Assembly (NCBI GenBank): GCA_013397865.1
Contig: VZTI01003935.1
Coordinates: 910,159-974,158 of the forward strand
Direction of reading: 5' to 3'
Origin: Struthidea cinerea
Taxonomy: Eukaryota; Chordata; Aves; Passeriformes; Corcoracidae
Length of the DNA stretch: 64,000 nt
Made by a program: the position numbers and the translations under genes. This document shows positions 33,853 through 46,900 of the stretch, in pieces. Within the stretch, counting starts at the first letter, position 1. Each line of letters opens with the position of its first letter. The notes below the pieces were generated by a model. It saw only the letters and a list, made by a program, of their open reading frames with translations, had not been told where the DNA came from and made no database searches.

Positions 33853-36348
33853 TAATAGTATTTTCCTAACACAATATTACTGTGTTTTTATATTTCTGTA
33901 GTATCTGAATAATGTGGCAGAATAAGGAGACCAGACCTCACCTGCTTTTTTTTTCCCTTCAAGCTAGTGACAGACCATATCACGGCATCCTTGATTTTCC
34001 ATCTCTCAGCCCCCAGCAGCACCTGTCAGCAGCCCATCTGTTGGAGAGAAAACCCATTTGGCTCTGCTCTGTAGTTATTTAAGGAGAGGGACGACAAATG
34101 CTTACATCATCAGGAGCCTGAGTCCTGGGGAAAACCATCAGGTTTTGATTCTTAACACACACCAAACTTGAGCATTGCCTGGTGGCACAAAGCTGGTGGC
34201 ATAGGAATGTGTGCCCATGCTCCCATGGCCATGTTTTTTTCCCACAGCTCCACTTCCCACATTCCACGTTCAGCAGTGCCATGTGGGGACAGCGGCCCTT
34301 AGAAGTGGCCTTTCCCCTCGAGATAGGGGTGGAGAGGAATACCAGGTCTTTGTGCTGGGCCAGACAGTCAAGAATAAGCATCACCAGCAGGATCAGCAGC
34401 TTTTTTCCTAGAGGATAATGAATCAAAGCCAGCAAGCTTCTGGCTCCTGCCCTGGTGTCCAGTCCAGGAAAAGAGAGAGAACTGGTGGCGGCTGGGTTGG
34501 ACCATGAATGTGGGAAGATCTCTGAAGGAGGGAGAGCCTTGAAAGCAGGAAAGTGAAGGTCAGAGGGATGTGCTGAACTCGCTCTAGACTGGGTGGGGCA
34601 GAAAACCAAAACATGAATCAGCTCCCGAGCACTGGAAAGAGGCTGGTCTTGGCCATTTGGAGTTGGCTGCCACTGACTCGCCTCGTTGCCAGTCTGTCCA
34701 GCACAAGCTGGACAGGATGTGCCTGGCAAAGGGCCTGCTGAAGGGGATGAAATCACCGTGCTGAGGCTGCCTGAAACTTCCTACACCCCTTTCTGGAGTG
34801 GGAGCACCACTGATCACTTCTCAGATGTCTTCCCATCTCCCAGATATCCCCTCTCCCGGGAAGGGTAGGGCACCCGAAGTGTGTGCTTGGTTAGTAAAGG
34901 AAGATGGGCCGTTACACTCATCGTTGCTTTTTCCCTGAAGGATATAAGAGCAAGAAGGGCTGGAGCAATGAACCAAAGCTGAGGAGAACCAAAACCACCA
35001 CGGGTTTCTGTGGCTCTCTCCCTGTTCTGTAGGAACCAGGAAGGAGGAATCAGGAGGCAGGACAACCTGCTTGATCATGGGACTGTGAGACACCAGGTGG
35101 AGATGGACCAGTGGAGAGGTGGCCTGGAGGCACAGAGAGGGACAGAGAGCTGAATCCATGAAAGCCAGGAAGCTCTGCCTGGCTCCCAACGGGAACCTGG
35201 AGAACATCAAGGAACAAGATCTCCCTGCAGGTCTTGTCCTATTTCTCCACAGGGGCTGACCTGGGCCCCTCGCTCAGACCTACCAGCTCTTCCTCATTTT
35301 TCTTTGTGTAGGTGAGTTGAGTTGCTCAGGAGTCCAATATGTGGGATGCTCTTCCAGTGAGTTTCATAGGAAGGAGCACAGGCCAGGGCAGCCCTGCCCT
35401 GATAATGAGCAGAGAGCTTTATTATGGATGTGGGTTACAAAGAGTGGGGAAATACGGCCATTGGTCAGGGAAGGCTGGGTGAGTATCCAGCAGAAAAGGG
35501 CAAACCCAGGACAGTTTGCATGGAATGACAGAGTTATCTAGAGATTTGGAGCACAGAGAGCAGAAAGGTGGATAGAGGGCTTGGGGAAGATGAGCCTGGG
35601 CCAGCTGCAGGGCATCCCAGCAGTGAGGTTAGAAGAGCAGCAGAGAGATCTTATGGTAGGTAACCTTTCAAACAGTGCAAAATCTTTAGTAACAAGAAAA
35701 CAGTCACTTTATATCAGGTTAAGTACCTGGTTCTTGTAGCCCTGGTGTTTACATCTGGCCCTAAAACTCAAACTACTGCTGATGGCTTTAGGTGTCTTGA
35801 AAATCTCACGGATCTTCTACAGTATAATTGGTCTAAAACATGTTTTCCTTGTTCTTCTGGTGCCAGCACCAGTCAGAGCTCCAAGTTTTGTAACCTGCTT
35901 GTTTTCACTGCTCCAAGCAAATCAGAGTCAAGCCTCTGGATGTTGTGGTGCCTTTCACCACATTCTGCCTGCAGTCTTTTTTTTTCTGCCTTTTCCACCC
36001 CATCCCTGACAGGGGAAGCACTGTTCTTTCCGTGCTCCTTGGTTCTGTGTTCGAAGCAGCCACAGAAAAAGTGACAATTAGGAAAGAAAGAAAGAACCTT
36101 CAGTATCTGCTTTGGCAGGCACAACACATCCCACTGCTGAGCTGCAGCGAGTCAAAGCAGCTGCCTGCCTGGGTCAGATGGAGATTTTGCTGCCTTGTAT
36201 TCTGGGATCTCCCCAGAGAGCCTGGTGCTCCGCCACGCTGCAGAGGGAGTGAAAACCCGACATCAAAGTGAAGCAATGCACATTTGTAGCAGTCCTCCAA
36301 GGACCAGGGCGTTGAATTCATTGATCCTTGGTTTTTTTTTACTTTTAA

Positions 36349-36540
36349 GGTGGTGAGGCCCTGGCACAGGTTGCCCAGAGAAGCTGTGGCTGTCCCATCC
36401 CTGGAAGTGCCCAAGGCCAGGTTGGATGGAGCTTGGAGCAACCTGGGATAGTGGGAGGTGTCCCTGCCCATGGCAGGGGGTTGGAACACAAAGTTCTTTA
36501 AGGTCCTTTCCAACCCAAACCATTCTAGGATCCTTCTGGG
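36349..36540 (+). mobile_element. CR1 LINE 3' fragment
   Basis: GTGGTGAGGCCCTGGCACAG through CCATGGCAGGGGGTTGGAAC and CCAACCCAAACCATTCTAGG matches the CR1 tail. It is about 190 bp and cannot code. Confidence 0.93.
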
Positions 36541-37968
36541 ACCCTTCCAACCTTAGATATTCTATTATTTCAGGATGCTCAATAGCAATTCAGAAAACAA
36601 TGGTGATTAGAAGCAAACAACAAGGTTAGATAGGTTAATTTTTGGGAGATCAAGTAACTTGGGGCAGGGTAACAGACGTCAACTTTGTCCTTCCCACATT
36701 ACAGTGCTCTACCAAAATGATTTAAAGGTTGCTAAGCAATGTCAGTGTTTTTCCCCCAAAGTGAAGGAGCATAACAGAAGCAAATTAGTTCACTGCAGTT
36801 TAACTGAACTTATACCAAATCTAAATCTATATATATATATATAATTATTGCTACTGATGATTTCTGTTCCTCAAAGCATTCCAGGCAGCTCAAAAATCTA
36901 ATGAAAACCAAGATCCCTATTTCATGTCATTTATAGTGCAGAAGTCTTCTGGACCAGCCAAGGTGGACCTGCAACCCCTTCTCCAGGTCTTATCTGGCCC
37001 CAGTTCAGTGTCCAAGGCTGTTGCTAAATGCTGCATGAAGCCCCATTTTCCTTCCATTCCAAATCCAGGGAAAATGACCTGAAATCTCCATCCCAGATGA
37101 TAAAAAATAAAATCTTACCAAAGCACGACTTTATGAAGGGCAAGGCAGACAAAGAGAGTGGGAAGAAAGAGAAGATAATTTCCTAATCCATTAAACAAGC
37201 CTCATTTTCCCATACCATAACTTCTCCCTCCTTATTTTTATGAGGCAGCAACCAGCCCCTTCCTGTCAACACATCACCTCTGTGTTTTCTGGGTGAACAG
37301 GGAAGGGGTGAACAGGGGAGCGTTCTGGGTCTGAAGGTCCCTCTGGAGCTCTCTGCTAGTCCCTTCTGTCCCTGCTGGTCACCTCTCTCATCTCCTCAGG
37401 ACACTGGTGCTTTCATAGCACCACAAGTATAGAGAGGACATAAAATCAGCATTTTCATTTTCATGCCATGAAAGGGAGAATTTCCCAAACAGACTTTTGG
37501 GACTATGGTAGAGTGACGAAAGAAGTCTGGAAGTGACATAACAAACGGTAGATGCCAGAGGACAAGAGATGAGGACTTGAAATTGTCCCGTTATGTCTCA
37601 GAGGAACACGAAAGGGAGACTGAGGTGCATAGCAGAAAACTCCCAGTAGGACAGGAACCATCAGCACTTACTGGAGGTTTCACCTGGCTCATCCAGGTGA
37701 GGACCAGCCGGCACTGGAGACAGGGAATAACGTGGAGCTGGTGCTGCCAGCTCCCTGCAGTTCATCCGTGCAGTTCATCCCTCCAGATTTCCTAGTATTT
37801 GTTCTCCTGTTCTGGGAAGAGTCGAGAGCTGCAAGGGGCCCAGCTCACAGGGATGTTTAGAGGAAAGGAAAGTCCATTGTGTGAAAGACTTTGGTATTTC
37901 AGGGTTTGTTTTCCTTCTGACACAGAACAAAACACCACCATGTCAAAACCCTCTGCAAGGCAAAACAG

Positions 37969-38001
<33 letters not shown>
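37969..38001. repeat. (CAA)n microsatellite
   Basis: Eleven uninterrupted CAA units, followed by a GAAAAACAACAA variant. Confidence 0.95.
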
Positions 38002-38002
<1 letters not shown>

Positions 38003-38114
38003 GAAAAACAACAAACAGTGGCATTCAGTTTGGACATGGTCTGTGGAAGTGTTTCTCTTCATTTTTGGGCTTTTCAATCTCAGGATCTACTGTCATAGCT
38101 GTTTCAGGAAAATT

Positions 38115-38133
38115 AAAAAAAAAAAAAAAAAAA
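38115..38133. repeat. Poly-A tract
   Basis: Nineteen adenines followed by an A-rich stretch. No target-site duplication or retrocopied gene is seen. Confidence 0.9.
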
Positions 38134-38479
38134 GAAAAAGAAATAAATGGAAATAAAAGGAAAATAAAAGCCGAAGCAGAGCAGACAAGAGAAGCCTTTC
38201 CTGTGCCAGGTGTCTGACCCTGCCTCAGTGGGTTTTCTCTGCAGTGGCACCGGGATCAAAATGTCTCCCCTCTTTCTACCCTAGGTGGGATGCAGAGCTG
38301 CAAAGGAGCCTCCAAGTTTTAAGCAGGAAAACTTGGGAATGGGCAGTGCAGCCACCCTGTGTGACATCAGCAGAGCTGTTTTGCACCAGCTTTCTTTGAG
38401 CAGAAGGACTCGGGCCAAGCAGTCCAGAAACTTCAGAAAGGTGGGACATAAGGGTTGGTTCCCAGCAACAAAACTGGGG

Positions 38480-39420
38480 GAAAGCCGCGGCTCTGGGCAG
38501 TGTTTTGGGTCAAAGTGCTTTCACACCGAGGGCTCCAAGTTTAAAGGCACAGAAAAGATTGGCGGGCAATAGAGCAGTGATAGGGGATACGCATCATAAA
38601 GTCACCCCAAGACACTCAGCCTCCCCGCTGGCCCTGGGTGCGCTCATGCCTCTCCTCACGCTTTCAGCCCCCTGGGACGGGGGTGTTTTGTGGGTGTCTG
38701 GGTGAGTTTCGCGGTGGGGCAGCGCCGGGTGCCGCTGCCTTCCCTGGCGGCAGAGAGCAGCTCGCCACCAGCTCTCCGGCCGCGCTTCCCTGGCGCTTGG
38801 CAGCGCGCCCGGCCGCCTTTCACTGCCGCCTTTTCATTCGCCTTAATTCACTGCGTTTCCTTTCTTGCTCCTTGCGAGGAACAGAGGGAGAGCTTGTTCC
38901 AGCAGACGGGCCCCATCCGCTCCACCCGGCTCCGCTGGAGCGAGGGCTGGAAAAGCGGGATGCAGGCGAAGGGGGATCTCCCACCCCTGCGGGGCCCCCG
39001 CGCCGCCTGCGCGCCGCTTCCCAGCAAATACGGTAAGCGCTCGGCCTAAAAATGTGAGTCTGATCTCATGACACAGGGTGGCCCTGCATTCCTCACCTCT
39101 GACATAACCCGCTGGGAGTGTGCTCCGCAGAAAAACACAAACAAGATGTCCTGGCGGGCTGGCGGCGGGGGCCGGGCAGCTGGCAGATGTTCCGCAGAGC
39201 CCCCCGGCTGCCGCAGCTCCGGCACAGGCTGTACCCTCGCGGGGAGGGCACGGCCACAGCCCGTGCTGCCAGCACGGAGCCGGCCGCTGGTGGCTGGGGG
39301 GGTGCCCGGCCTCCCCCGGCCCTCGGGAAGGTAACGTGCTGTGGTTCTGTATCACCCGGCGAGGCAGCTGGACCTCTTCCCAAAATCTCCCCTGGGATTT
39401 TGCTTGGCCGATGCCCGAGG
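38480..39420. promoter_or_regulatory. CpG-rich island, possible noncoding-RNA promoter
   Basis: CpG content is high from about 38690 to 39360. At 39033 a strong splice donor context, ATACG then GTAAGC, could end the first exon of a plus-strand transcript. The frame at 38690-39049 has no known domain, so coding is not claimed. Confidence 0.4.
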
Positions 39421-42400
39421 GCATTTGTAAGGACTTTGCGGTGCTCTTGCAGGCGGTCGGTGGTTGTTATTTTTTTTTCCTTGTTTTTTGTTTCTTTCCC
39501 AGTGTCCCTGGGACGGGCTCTGCCCTGGGTCTGCCATGGTCATGGTCCCCTGTCTCCGTGAGCCTCCCTCTCCTCCAGCAGCTCCACAGCGATCCAAAGG
39601 CCCTGTTTGCTTTGTGCCATGCCCAGGTTCACGCTGTGCCCCACGGAGCTCGGCACCCACAGCCCTGGGTGTCATGGGGCGGTGATTCCTCCCTGCGCAC
39701 GGACACAGCGCTGGGATGGGATGATTTGCCAGGGATCACGTGCAGAATCCGAGTCCCGCTGCCGTAAACACGCGGCTGACTTTGCTCCCAGCCAAACCCT
39801 CCTTCAAGCACAGCCTTGTCTTGAGCAGGGGCAGATCCTGCTCACCCCTCCAGCCCGGCCACGCTGCACCACTTGTTTACTTTCTCCTGCAAATGCCCTA
39901 AACCTTGACAACGACCTATTTTTCCCTTCTGTTACGCAAAGCTTCTTTCCTAGAAAGAGGCTTTGTAACGCTCGGTCCAACCAGCCCAGCTCTCCTCCAT
40001 GTGTGTAAAAGCAAACTGTGAGAGCCTGGCAGGTTCAGCTCAGCTCCAGCACATCCAAAACCCACACACGGATGAGTCAGGAGACTCGGGCAGATGTTAC
40101 CTGAAACCATCCTGCGAGACAGCTGGCCCTGTTTGCAGGGGAATCAGATAAGCAGGAAGGCAGCCTTCAAGTCCACTCCTCAGACTTTGCTTTTTGTTAG
40201 TGCTTTTCATCCCTCTCCTCCTTCTCCAGCGTTCAACAAAGCTAGGAGACAGCTTTTCTCCAGACATTTCTGTTTCTCTCCTTACCTTTTCAATGGCAGG
40301 GAAAACATCTGAGTTGTTTTGGTTGTTTTTTTTTTTTTTTAATTTCACATTTTTAAAAAGGAAATAAAAAAACAACAACCTCCTCCTTCCTCCACAGTAC
40401 ATCCAAGTTTCCAAGATTGCTACTCCTCTGGCAGAGGATGGTTTGCAAGGGAACACAAGACAAACAGTGGTAATGAGAAACAATAGTAACAAGAGAATAA
40501 AAAATGTTTCAAATTTGCTCCTCCAGAGCACACAACGCTTGATCCCAGAGCGGAAGAGAGCCTTTCCTCATGGGTCCAAGGCTCTTTTCAGACACTCCTT
40601 TATCCTGGGGCTCTGATTCTTTCCTTTTTCTCAAGGAGGTGCTCTGGCCATGCTCAAACTGTTGGCAGCATGGAGTTGTCTCCTCCTCCCCTCACTGGTG
40701 ATCACAAACAGCTCCTTCCACAATTTCTTCTCCATCTCCAATCCACAACCCAGCTTTTTTAAGCTAACACAAAGTCAGGGATGGTTTATTTTAACATGCC
40801 AGGCTGTAACATGAAGCTGGAGATACAAATTCAGCCTAACAAGTTTCCCTTGGCCAGCTAAGAGCACAGGTTAGAGATTAATCCAACAGCAGCAGATGGT
40901 CTGGGCTGGACGCTTGCTGCTTGCCACAGCTGCTCTTTCCTGTCCCCTCAGTACCTGCAGCCTGGCTTGGCTTCTATCCCTGCTCTTGCCTGGACAGGGA
41001 CGAGCTGCTTTACACAAAAACAAAAGCAGAATTTGAAGCCTGATGTGCTGGGGGCAGGGTCTGGCTGTGAATGGCTCGCAACACCAACACCCACACGTGC
41101 ACACTCGTGGTGTTTTCCACCACTTGGAGCCATCAGACTTCAAATCACTGCCAGTGACTCCTTGTGTCTCTGTTATCTTGTCCATGCAGGACGAGGATGA
41201 TTGGGACAGCTCAGTTTAAGCCAGAGAAGTTCTGCTGTGGGTCTTATCCCCTGTTCAAACCAGTCTGAGATGACAGAGTGAGTGCAGATACTGGGGTAGG
41301 TAACAGACCCCTGCTCATTGGGAAGCCACTCGTTAGAGGGGTGAGTGATCTCATACATGACCTGGTCTTCCCTGGTTGTAAGAGTTCAGGTGGAACCCTT
41401 GGATGGGTTCTTGTGTCCCAGAAATAGTAAATCCCCTCTTCTCTCTCCCTCTCCTCTATACCTGGCTGCCTGTTCAGCTCTTTGGGAATGCAAAGGTACC
41501 ATCAAACAAAACTGGAAATGATCCCTTGGTTCACAAGCAGTGAACAGGAAGTGACAGAGAAACTGTCTGATCACATCTGCCCGTTTTCCTGCCGAAAATG
41601 CCGGGGACTACTTAATCCCAAGGTGCTGATGAATTCTTTGGGTATGTTACCCATAACAGTCTATGCCAAACCCCCAATTTTCCATGCTTTTAGACCAAAG
41701 GGAGGCAGCTAGAAAGCAGGAGTAAAAGGCATAATTTTAATTTACCTGGAGAGATATAGATGAGGTGAGGAGGAGGTGGACATTCCTTCCCACTGTAGAC
41801 CTGACAGGACATCTGTGGCCACACAGGAGCCATGAGGAAGGCTTTCCCTGGTCTGAGCATTTAAAGGTATGGTGGATATAAATGCACTGAAGGGCTGTAC
41901 AGACCCCCCTTTCCACCTCTGGAATTAAAGGAAGCAATGGAATGAAAGGAAACGATGATTTTAGTGGTAATTCTGAAAACCATCCCATGGGGGCTTTTCC
42001 CAGCTAAGAGCAAAACTTGGAGAGGGTTACCAGGGCATTGTGACTTCCCAAATCCTCCTGCCTGGCTGAGCAGAGCTGTCCTGCTCCTCTCCCCCAGCCC
42101 CTACCCAAGGCAGGGGTCTCACACATGCCTGGAGAGGTTTAATATCCTTGGAGGAGGGAGCAGCCTACAAGACGGGTTTGTAGGAATTTTTTTACTTATT
42201 CCAGCTGACTCCTTTGGGGTGAGATGAGCTGTGCTCTAAAAGGGTCATTCCTGGCTGGAAAGGGAGCTCGGGGAGATTTACCCAGGCACTGCAGCCGTGA
42301 CCCAGTGGAGCAACAGACAGCCCTCAGCATCAGCCGCTCTTGACTGTCCCCGGGATCAGGAAGATGCAAAAGGATCCTGGTATTTTTTTTTGTAGGGACC

Positions 42401-43763
42401 CAGGTGTCCTGCCTGGAATCTAGTGGGAGGACACAAAGCTGCTTTCAGTACCCACCAGTTTTCCTCCCTGAAATTCTTTCCTGAAAAAGAACATGATCCC
42501 TATGTCAACTACCTAAGCCCTGCCTGGAAACCCCATGGAATAAAGGGTCCTTGACTGGAGCTGTTCTTTGAGCTTCAATAGCCCTGCAAATAATTTCCCC
42601 AGGTTTTTCTATTGAGTTTTGAATGTGACACTAGGCTGAGGTGATCTGAAGTACAAGTGGCCTTCCAGGGAGTGTTACCCACTCATGCTATTTTATTTTT
42701 TGCCTGCTTCTAAATGCACGTTGAATGCAAACAAGTCAGGAGCTGGCTGCTGGGCTGGTTCCTGTGCTTGCTTACAGAGGGATTATTGGGGCACCTGGGA
42801 TTTCCAGTGGCACGACATTTGTTAGGGGTGCTAACAATGTGCTGTAGCAGGGGCTGGGTTTTGCAGCTGATGTGCTGCTTCTGGTACTTTGGCCCCTAAT
42901 GATGAGCAGTCAGTCCCAGCATCCCACAGAGACAGAAGCTAAAAGTTGGATGCTATGTACAGAGCAGGGCTGGGAGGTTGGCAGGCACCCTTCCCATGGA
43001 GGCAGCACCAATGTGTTTCCAGTTTCATCCTTTTTCTCCATTTTAAAACTGAAACCCTTGGAATCAGCAAGTAGGGGAACGCCAGTGTTAGGATTAAAAA
43101 TAAAAATAAACTAAAATTAAAGGAAAAAAAAAGATAAAAAAAAGACAAGAAAAAGCCTTCTTTTGAGCATCCAGAAGGCACAGCACCCAGGGGGAAATAA
43201 ATCATGTCCCAGAGTTATTATCTTGCTGTAATTCTGTGCACAGCTACAGGATAAATGGCCTATTCCTGGAAGTGCTCTTTCCATGGTTGCATCTCTGGGC
43301 TTGGATTTAAGGTCAGATTACCTGATTTAACAAATTGAAGAGTGTCAGCTGATCCCAGTAACCAACCAAGTGCGTGCAGCAGTAACGCTGTGCCTCCAAC
43401 TTTCTACCTCAGTGTCTGACACCATCTCCCCTAAACCAGCAGTTCTCAAACCTCAGTGTCTGGGCTGTGATTCAGCAGCATAAGGAACATCCCAAAATAC
43501 AACTCCTGAAGTATTCAGGCATCAGCTAAAACCTATACATGGTCCCCATGCTTGAAAATTCCTTTTTTCGAGGCTTTCAACGTTTCAAAGCTTGAAATTC
43601 CCTTTCACGTTCACTTCCAACTAAAGGATGTGAGTGAGAAAACACAGCCCTGTGTGTAGTCACTGCTGGACAGAAAAGCCCCATTTCTGCTTCCTCTATC
43701 AGGCAGGAAGGACCTTGAGGCTGATGCTGGAAGGTCACATATTTCATTGCTGTCTTGTTTTCC
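39421..43763. other. Intergenic, no gene seen
   Basis: No CR1, microsatellite array or known exon is recognised. T-rich runs occur near 39470 and 40325. Confidence 0.5.
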
Positions 43764-43940
43764 ATGGAACTGCAGCCAAAGCTGAGGATCCAGCCCCTCT
43801 GGGCTCATTTGGGAGATGTCACGGATTTGCTGCCGTCCCTGGGTTTCCCTGAGGAGAAGTTGGTCAGCAAACTCCTGATCCTCATTGCACTGGTGTGCCT
43901 GGGAATCTGCTCAGCTTTGCTCTGGATCCAGCACGGCATC
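43764..43940 (+). CDS. Candidate small transmembrane protein exon, unrecognised
   Basis: I do not recognise this protein. The ATG at 43764 opens 59 codons starting MELQPKLRIQPLWAHLGDVT. Residues about 37-55 (KLLILIALVCLGICSALLW) would form one membrane helix. Third codon positions are mostly G or C up to ATC at 43940, then the bias drops where GTGAGC gives a good splice donor. If no splice occurs the frame runs to a stop at 44052-44054. A CTGCAG at 43770-43775, after a T-rich stretch, could instead be an acceptor. No neighbour helps. It could also be chance. Confidence 0.25.
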
Positions 43941-46900
43941 GTGAGCCCAGGAGCAAAACAGTGGCACTGCAAAAGTCTGCCATTTTTAGTTCTTCACCCT
44001 GATCTCCTCTTTCTGAACCCAAATGTGCCGACAGTTGGGTTTCCTCTTCCCTGAGTCTCCCAGAGCCGTAGGCATGCAGCAGTGAGTGTAGGATTTAATG
44101 AGGTTTGTGCTGTTGGTTGATCCAGGGATGGACTGATGTGGATAGCAAGGCAATTCCCAAAATCTGCAAGGGGAATTGCATGGGCAGCATCATTGTGTTC
44201 AAAGAGTCATTTAGTTTGTGATACCTTTATAGAGTAAAACACAAACCCCAGCCTTTGGAAGATGTGTGACATGGAGGAGGAGGCCTGGAGCCAGTGACCC
44301 TGAGATCCTCAGCTGGATTGTGCCAGATGCAACAGGAGGCTGGAAAACCTCAGGAATTTGCTTGGACCACATTCAGCTCCCTTCCTGTGGAGTCTGATAA
44401 AGCCTTAAACATCAGCAGGGCTGGGGACAGGTACAGGCACTGTCACCCAGAGCAGCGAGGGACCCAGCGTGTTCTGCAGCCTTCAAACAACCCTGAGGTG
44501 GTGCTTTTATTCCTCCCCACTGATGAGGTGCAGGACTAGGGGCCTGGCAGCCCTGGAAATGGAAAATTCCTGATGTAACCACGGTTTTCCTGATAACAGC
44601 GGGCACTGAGTCTGTAACAAGCTCTGTGGCTGGCAGCTTGAGGAGAGCCCTTGGTTTCACAGTGCTGTATCCCTGCACAGTGGCCAAGTCTCCCTGATGT
44701 TTGCAGCTGGAAAACTGCAAAGAAAAAAGCCCATAGTGCCCCATTTGCTGCAAAATACAGCAATTAAGGACCAGAAGCACTCCTGATCAAAGTGCTACAG
44801 AGATGTGATGTTGTTTGTTCTCTCTGGAGCTGAGCCCAGGGCCTGTGACTGAACCTGTTGAATCCCCACACCTTCAAAGCCAGAGCCTGGTCTGTGTTCA
44901 TGCTCTCCTATCTCAGGGTGAGAGCTTTCCTGGAGCCACCAAAAGAGCCCAAACCCTTTCTTCTGTAATCTGTCCCGCCTGTCAGGATGCCAAGAGCCAT
45001 GCCAGACCTGGAGCCTGGGCCAAAATTGCTCTGTAGGCATGCCCAGAGAGGAGAGCTGGCACAAGGGGCTGCATAAAGTGAGATATGTGAAGCTGCGGGC
45101 AAATAGTTTGGTAATCACATGGGTAGGCTGGGCTTGGCACCTCTGCTCATCAAGAAAGGAAGAGGCAAAACAGCTCGGGAAAGGTTTGGAGCCTGGTTTA
45201 GGGGGAGCTGAGGAGAGCTTCAAGGGATTAAACAATAATTGCCTGAGGAAGGCTGAGGTGAGGGACATCAGGGATATCAGGGATATCCCAGTGAGGCCAC
45301 AAACACCCTTTCAAAAGAAGTTTTCCCAGGGGAAAAAAAAAAAAAGATCACATTCCTGATAACGAATCCCATTCCATGATGTGGTTCACTGGGGGAGGAG
45401 TATGTACCTTGCTCAGCACTTGTGCAGGGGGATACAATCCCTGGGAGGCTGCCACTGGTGCTGAGGGGCAGCCAGCCCCCCAGTGAACGTTTCTGATCAA
45501 AGCCTTCCCAAGCTGATCTATTTTCAGCCCAACCCACTCAATACCTTGATTGCCACACAGCTCTTTTAGCTGCTCTTAGGTAAACAGGCTGTCTCTCCTT
45601 GGCATTTTGCCTCGCTAAGCCCAAAAATACAAGTGGCACAGAAAATTAGAGAAGCTGCTCTCCCTCGCCAGGAAAAATGATGCTATTTCTGAAATAAACT
45701 GGTTTTAATACACCTCACTGGCCATGCAGGGATAAATATGCATAAATACACTTGAACTGGAGGTTCAGCTGTTGACGTCTCAGTGTGGAGACTGAGGCAG
45801 AGAGAATTATGTGTCTCACAGGAGATGAAGCACTGCACAGGACAATTTTCACATGTCCTCCCTCAGCCAGCATCCCTGGGGCTGAGCCACAGGCTTGAGC
45901 AGATTGAAATCAGAGCTCCATCCACGGCAGATCTTATTTTTGAGGAATGGCAGGAACACTGGCCAGAGCTGGAAATTGTGTTTTCAGTTTCCCCTTAGTA
46001 AGTAAACACAAAAAAGTCAACAACAGATGGAGCATCACATGGAGTTACACAGGTCAGCACAGACTGCAGAGAACCCCTGAGTCTGAAAAAGGAATAATTT
46101 GGAGGGGGGAGCAGCTGGGAGATTTTTCTGAGAGATTGAGAAAGAAAGCAAAAAATACTGGCATGAGCAAGCTCCTCTGCAAGAAGCAGCTGAAAACCCT
46201 GGGTTTGTGGAAGGAGACAAAGATGGGCAGGTAACAGGGCAAGCTGACAGCTCCTGGGTAGGACAGGTTTTGGGGTTTTTTCATTTGGCTGGAGACTAGA
46301 AAATGCAAGCAAAAAGGTGTTGAACTGATCACAGAACAAGCAGGACTAAAGCAGGCAAAAAGCAGAACAAAACTGGATTTGGTGTAACGAGCAGATCGAA
46401 GCTCTGCCAGACAGAGGAGAGATTTTCAGTAGTTTACAGAGTGCTGAGAGCAGTCTGGGGTGAGAGATGAGGGATGCAGGTGAGTGGAGTGCTGCGGTAA
46501 TGGGCTGCAGTGTGGAGGAAGATGAAAGGGATGAAAGGGAGCAGAGGACACCTATTAATAAAAAAAAACCCATTTCTTTTAAGATTTATTGATACCTCAG
46601 AGCCTGAGAGTCTCCCGTGCCTTTGCATCTTTGAGCTAACATTACCTGAGAGTGGACAGTGGCAGGGATCTGTGATGGGCCTTTGAGTTCAAGTGGAGAA
46701 GAGCTCTCGATGTTAATTTGCAGAAATGAAAAGAAGACTTTGGTTAACAGCGATTTTGGCCTGAGAAACCTGTGCTGCAGTAGAAGGATGGCATTAGTGT
46801 TTCTGAAAACCCAGCTGGCCGTCGCTGAACACGCACTGCCATGCATCGAGAATGCAGTCACTCAGCTGGGGACCTCAGGATGGTGGCTGTGGATTAATTC

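Larger units (their letters stand above)
28751..36348. other. Intergenic, no gene seen
   Basis: No known exon found. Contents: a CR1 tail at 31618-31672, a two-copy 30-bp duplication near 33793-33852, and an AT-rich block at 30190-30310 that may be conserved. A 225-codon minus frame at 34079-34756 shows no domain. Confidence 0.5.
36541..38480. other. Intergenic, no gene seen
   Basis: Only simple repeats are visible: a short (TA)n at 36829-36842, (CAA)n at 37969-38001 and poly-A at 38115-38133. No upstream pseudogene body is recognisable before the poly-A. Confidence 0.5.

Noticed and set aside
34079..34756. 225-codon minus frame
   Set aside because: Composition is not protein-like and nothing matches a known family.
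38040..38133. Processed pseudogene ending in poly-A
   Set aside because: No recognisable coding sequence or target-site duplication in front of the tract.
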